Source: Pseudomonadota bacterium (GTDB taxonomy: Bacteria; Pseudomonadota; Gammaproteobacteria; Burkholderiales; Burkholderiaceae_B). From it: 7,251 nucleotides of DNA. Made by a program: the position numbers and the translations under genes. Shown here piece by piece: positions 7,106-7,251 of this stretch (positions are counted from its first letter, which is position 1; the number at the start of each line of letters is the position of its first letter). A model generated the notes under the pieces. It saw nothing but the letters and a program-made list of their open reading frames with translations. It was not told the DNA's origin and made no database searches. The stretch lies in the NCBI GenBank assembly GCA_021793095.1, contig JAJYTK010000046.1, forward strand, positions 1-7,251, given 5' to 3'.

Positions 7106-7251
7106 ACCGCTTGAGGATGCTCCCATCCTTTAGATGGGCACCCCATGCCTTAAAGAGTTCGTGTTCGTATTTTTTTATGATTACCTTTTTTACTGTGCTT
7201 TCCATCACCTCATGACAGTCGATACGCTTAAAAACCGCAAGCCGCTTACTA
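6963..7251 (-). CDS. Possible 3' part of an unidentified gene, open at the window edge
   Basis: On the minus strand this frame runs without a stop from the right edge, across the 146 bases after glnE, and stops 143 bases inside the glnE 3' end at 6963-6965. The part outside glnE reads like protein: charged, with KYEHELFKAWGAHLKDGS. An internal GTG-ATG pair at 7208-7203 could be a start, but the GAGGTG before it overlaps the start itself. The part antisense to glnE (about 47 residues) is probably fortuitous. I recognise no family. It could be a truncated gene reading into glnE, or chance: an open frame of this length is not rare antisense to a GC-moderate gene. Treat as weak. Confidence 0.2.
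   Translation of the reverse strand, partial: SKRLAVFKRIDCHEVMESTVKKVIIKKYEHELFKAWGAHLKDGSILKRFNFQRYSAINQVQPGDKAEPVDQECVRQDAPVGVSHAVCVGKTDSCQ
7106..7251. other. Region downstream of glnE: nested hairpins and T-runs
   Basis: Three short hairpins overlap and exclude one another: 7114-7119 with 7124-7129 (AGGATG/CATCCT), 7122-7127 with 7133-7138 (CCCATC/GATGGG), and 7134-7138 with 7142-7146 (ATGGG/CCCAT). T-runs follow at 7170-7176 and 7186-7191, but 24 or more bases after the last stem, too far for a classic intrinsic terminator. A tandem GTTCGT repeat lies at 7157-7168. The 3' end of glnE transcripts probably forms here, by an undetermined mechanism. No confident gene lies on the plus strand. 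Confidence 0.4.

Noticed and set aside
7116..7211. Short plus-strand frame from ATG 7117 after glnE
   Set aside because: It is about 31 residues long, Phe/Ser-rich because of the T-runs, has no spaced ribosome binding site and overlaps the hairpin cluster.
1..7251. CRISPR array, tRNA, rRNA, phage or defence genes
   Set aside because: Nearly all of the window is filled by three recognised housekeeping genes. No regularly spaced repeats or tRNA-like cloverleaf were seen in the gaps.

Overview
The window looks like an ordinary stretch of a proteobacterial, most likely gammaproteobacterial, chromosome. It holds three housekeeping genes: the last codons of rho (+ strand), a very large yhdP-type AsmA-like gene (- strand) and a complete glnE (+ strand). 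A gammaproteobacterium is inferred from the pairing of an E. coli-like two-domain GlnE with a full-length YhdP homologue and from the Rho tail. I cannot name a genus. Codon choice and base composition look even across the genes, with no integrase, transposase, phage gene, tRNA or CRISPR.

Layout. Bases 1-71 encode the Rho C-terminus. Bases 72-136 separate two convergent genes and carry two hairpins that look like back-to-back intrinsic terminators; each U-tract is borrowed from the 3' end of the opposite gene. Bases 137-4189 (perhaps to 4225) encode the YhdP homologue, a single-pass inner-membrane protein with a very large periplasmic part and an extra charged C-terminal tail. Bases 4190-4324 are a divergent control region. 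It has a 16-bp palindrome, two copies of an ACTATAAA element and overlapping sigma70-like promoters facing both ways. Bases 4325-7105 encode GlnE. The last 146 bases hold a cluster of overlapping small hairpins, two T-runs and an antisense frame that stays open to the window edge and may be the end of an unidentified gene.

How the genes relate. They do not form one pathway. Rho terminates transcription, YhdP supports phospholipid transport to the outer membrane, and GlnE sets glutamine synthetase activity according to nitrogen status. The only visible coupling is at DNA level: shared terminator DNA between rho and yhdP, and a shared control region between yhdP and glnE.

I see no new multi-gene system here. 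The points most worth checking are the palindrome and start-site question between yhdP and glnE, the interlocked terminators, the YhdP tail, the Trp in the first GlnE nucleotidyltransferase motif, and the unexplained right edge.
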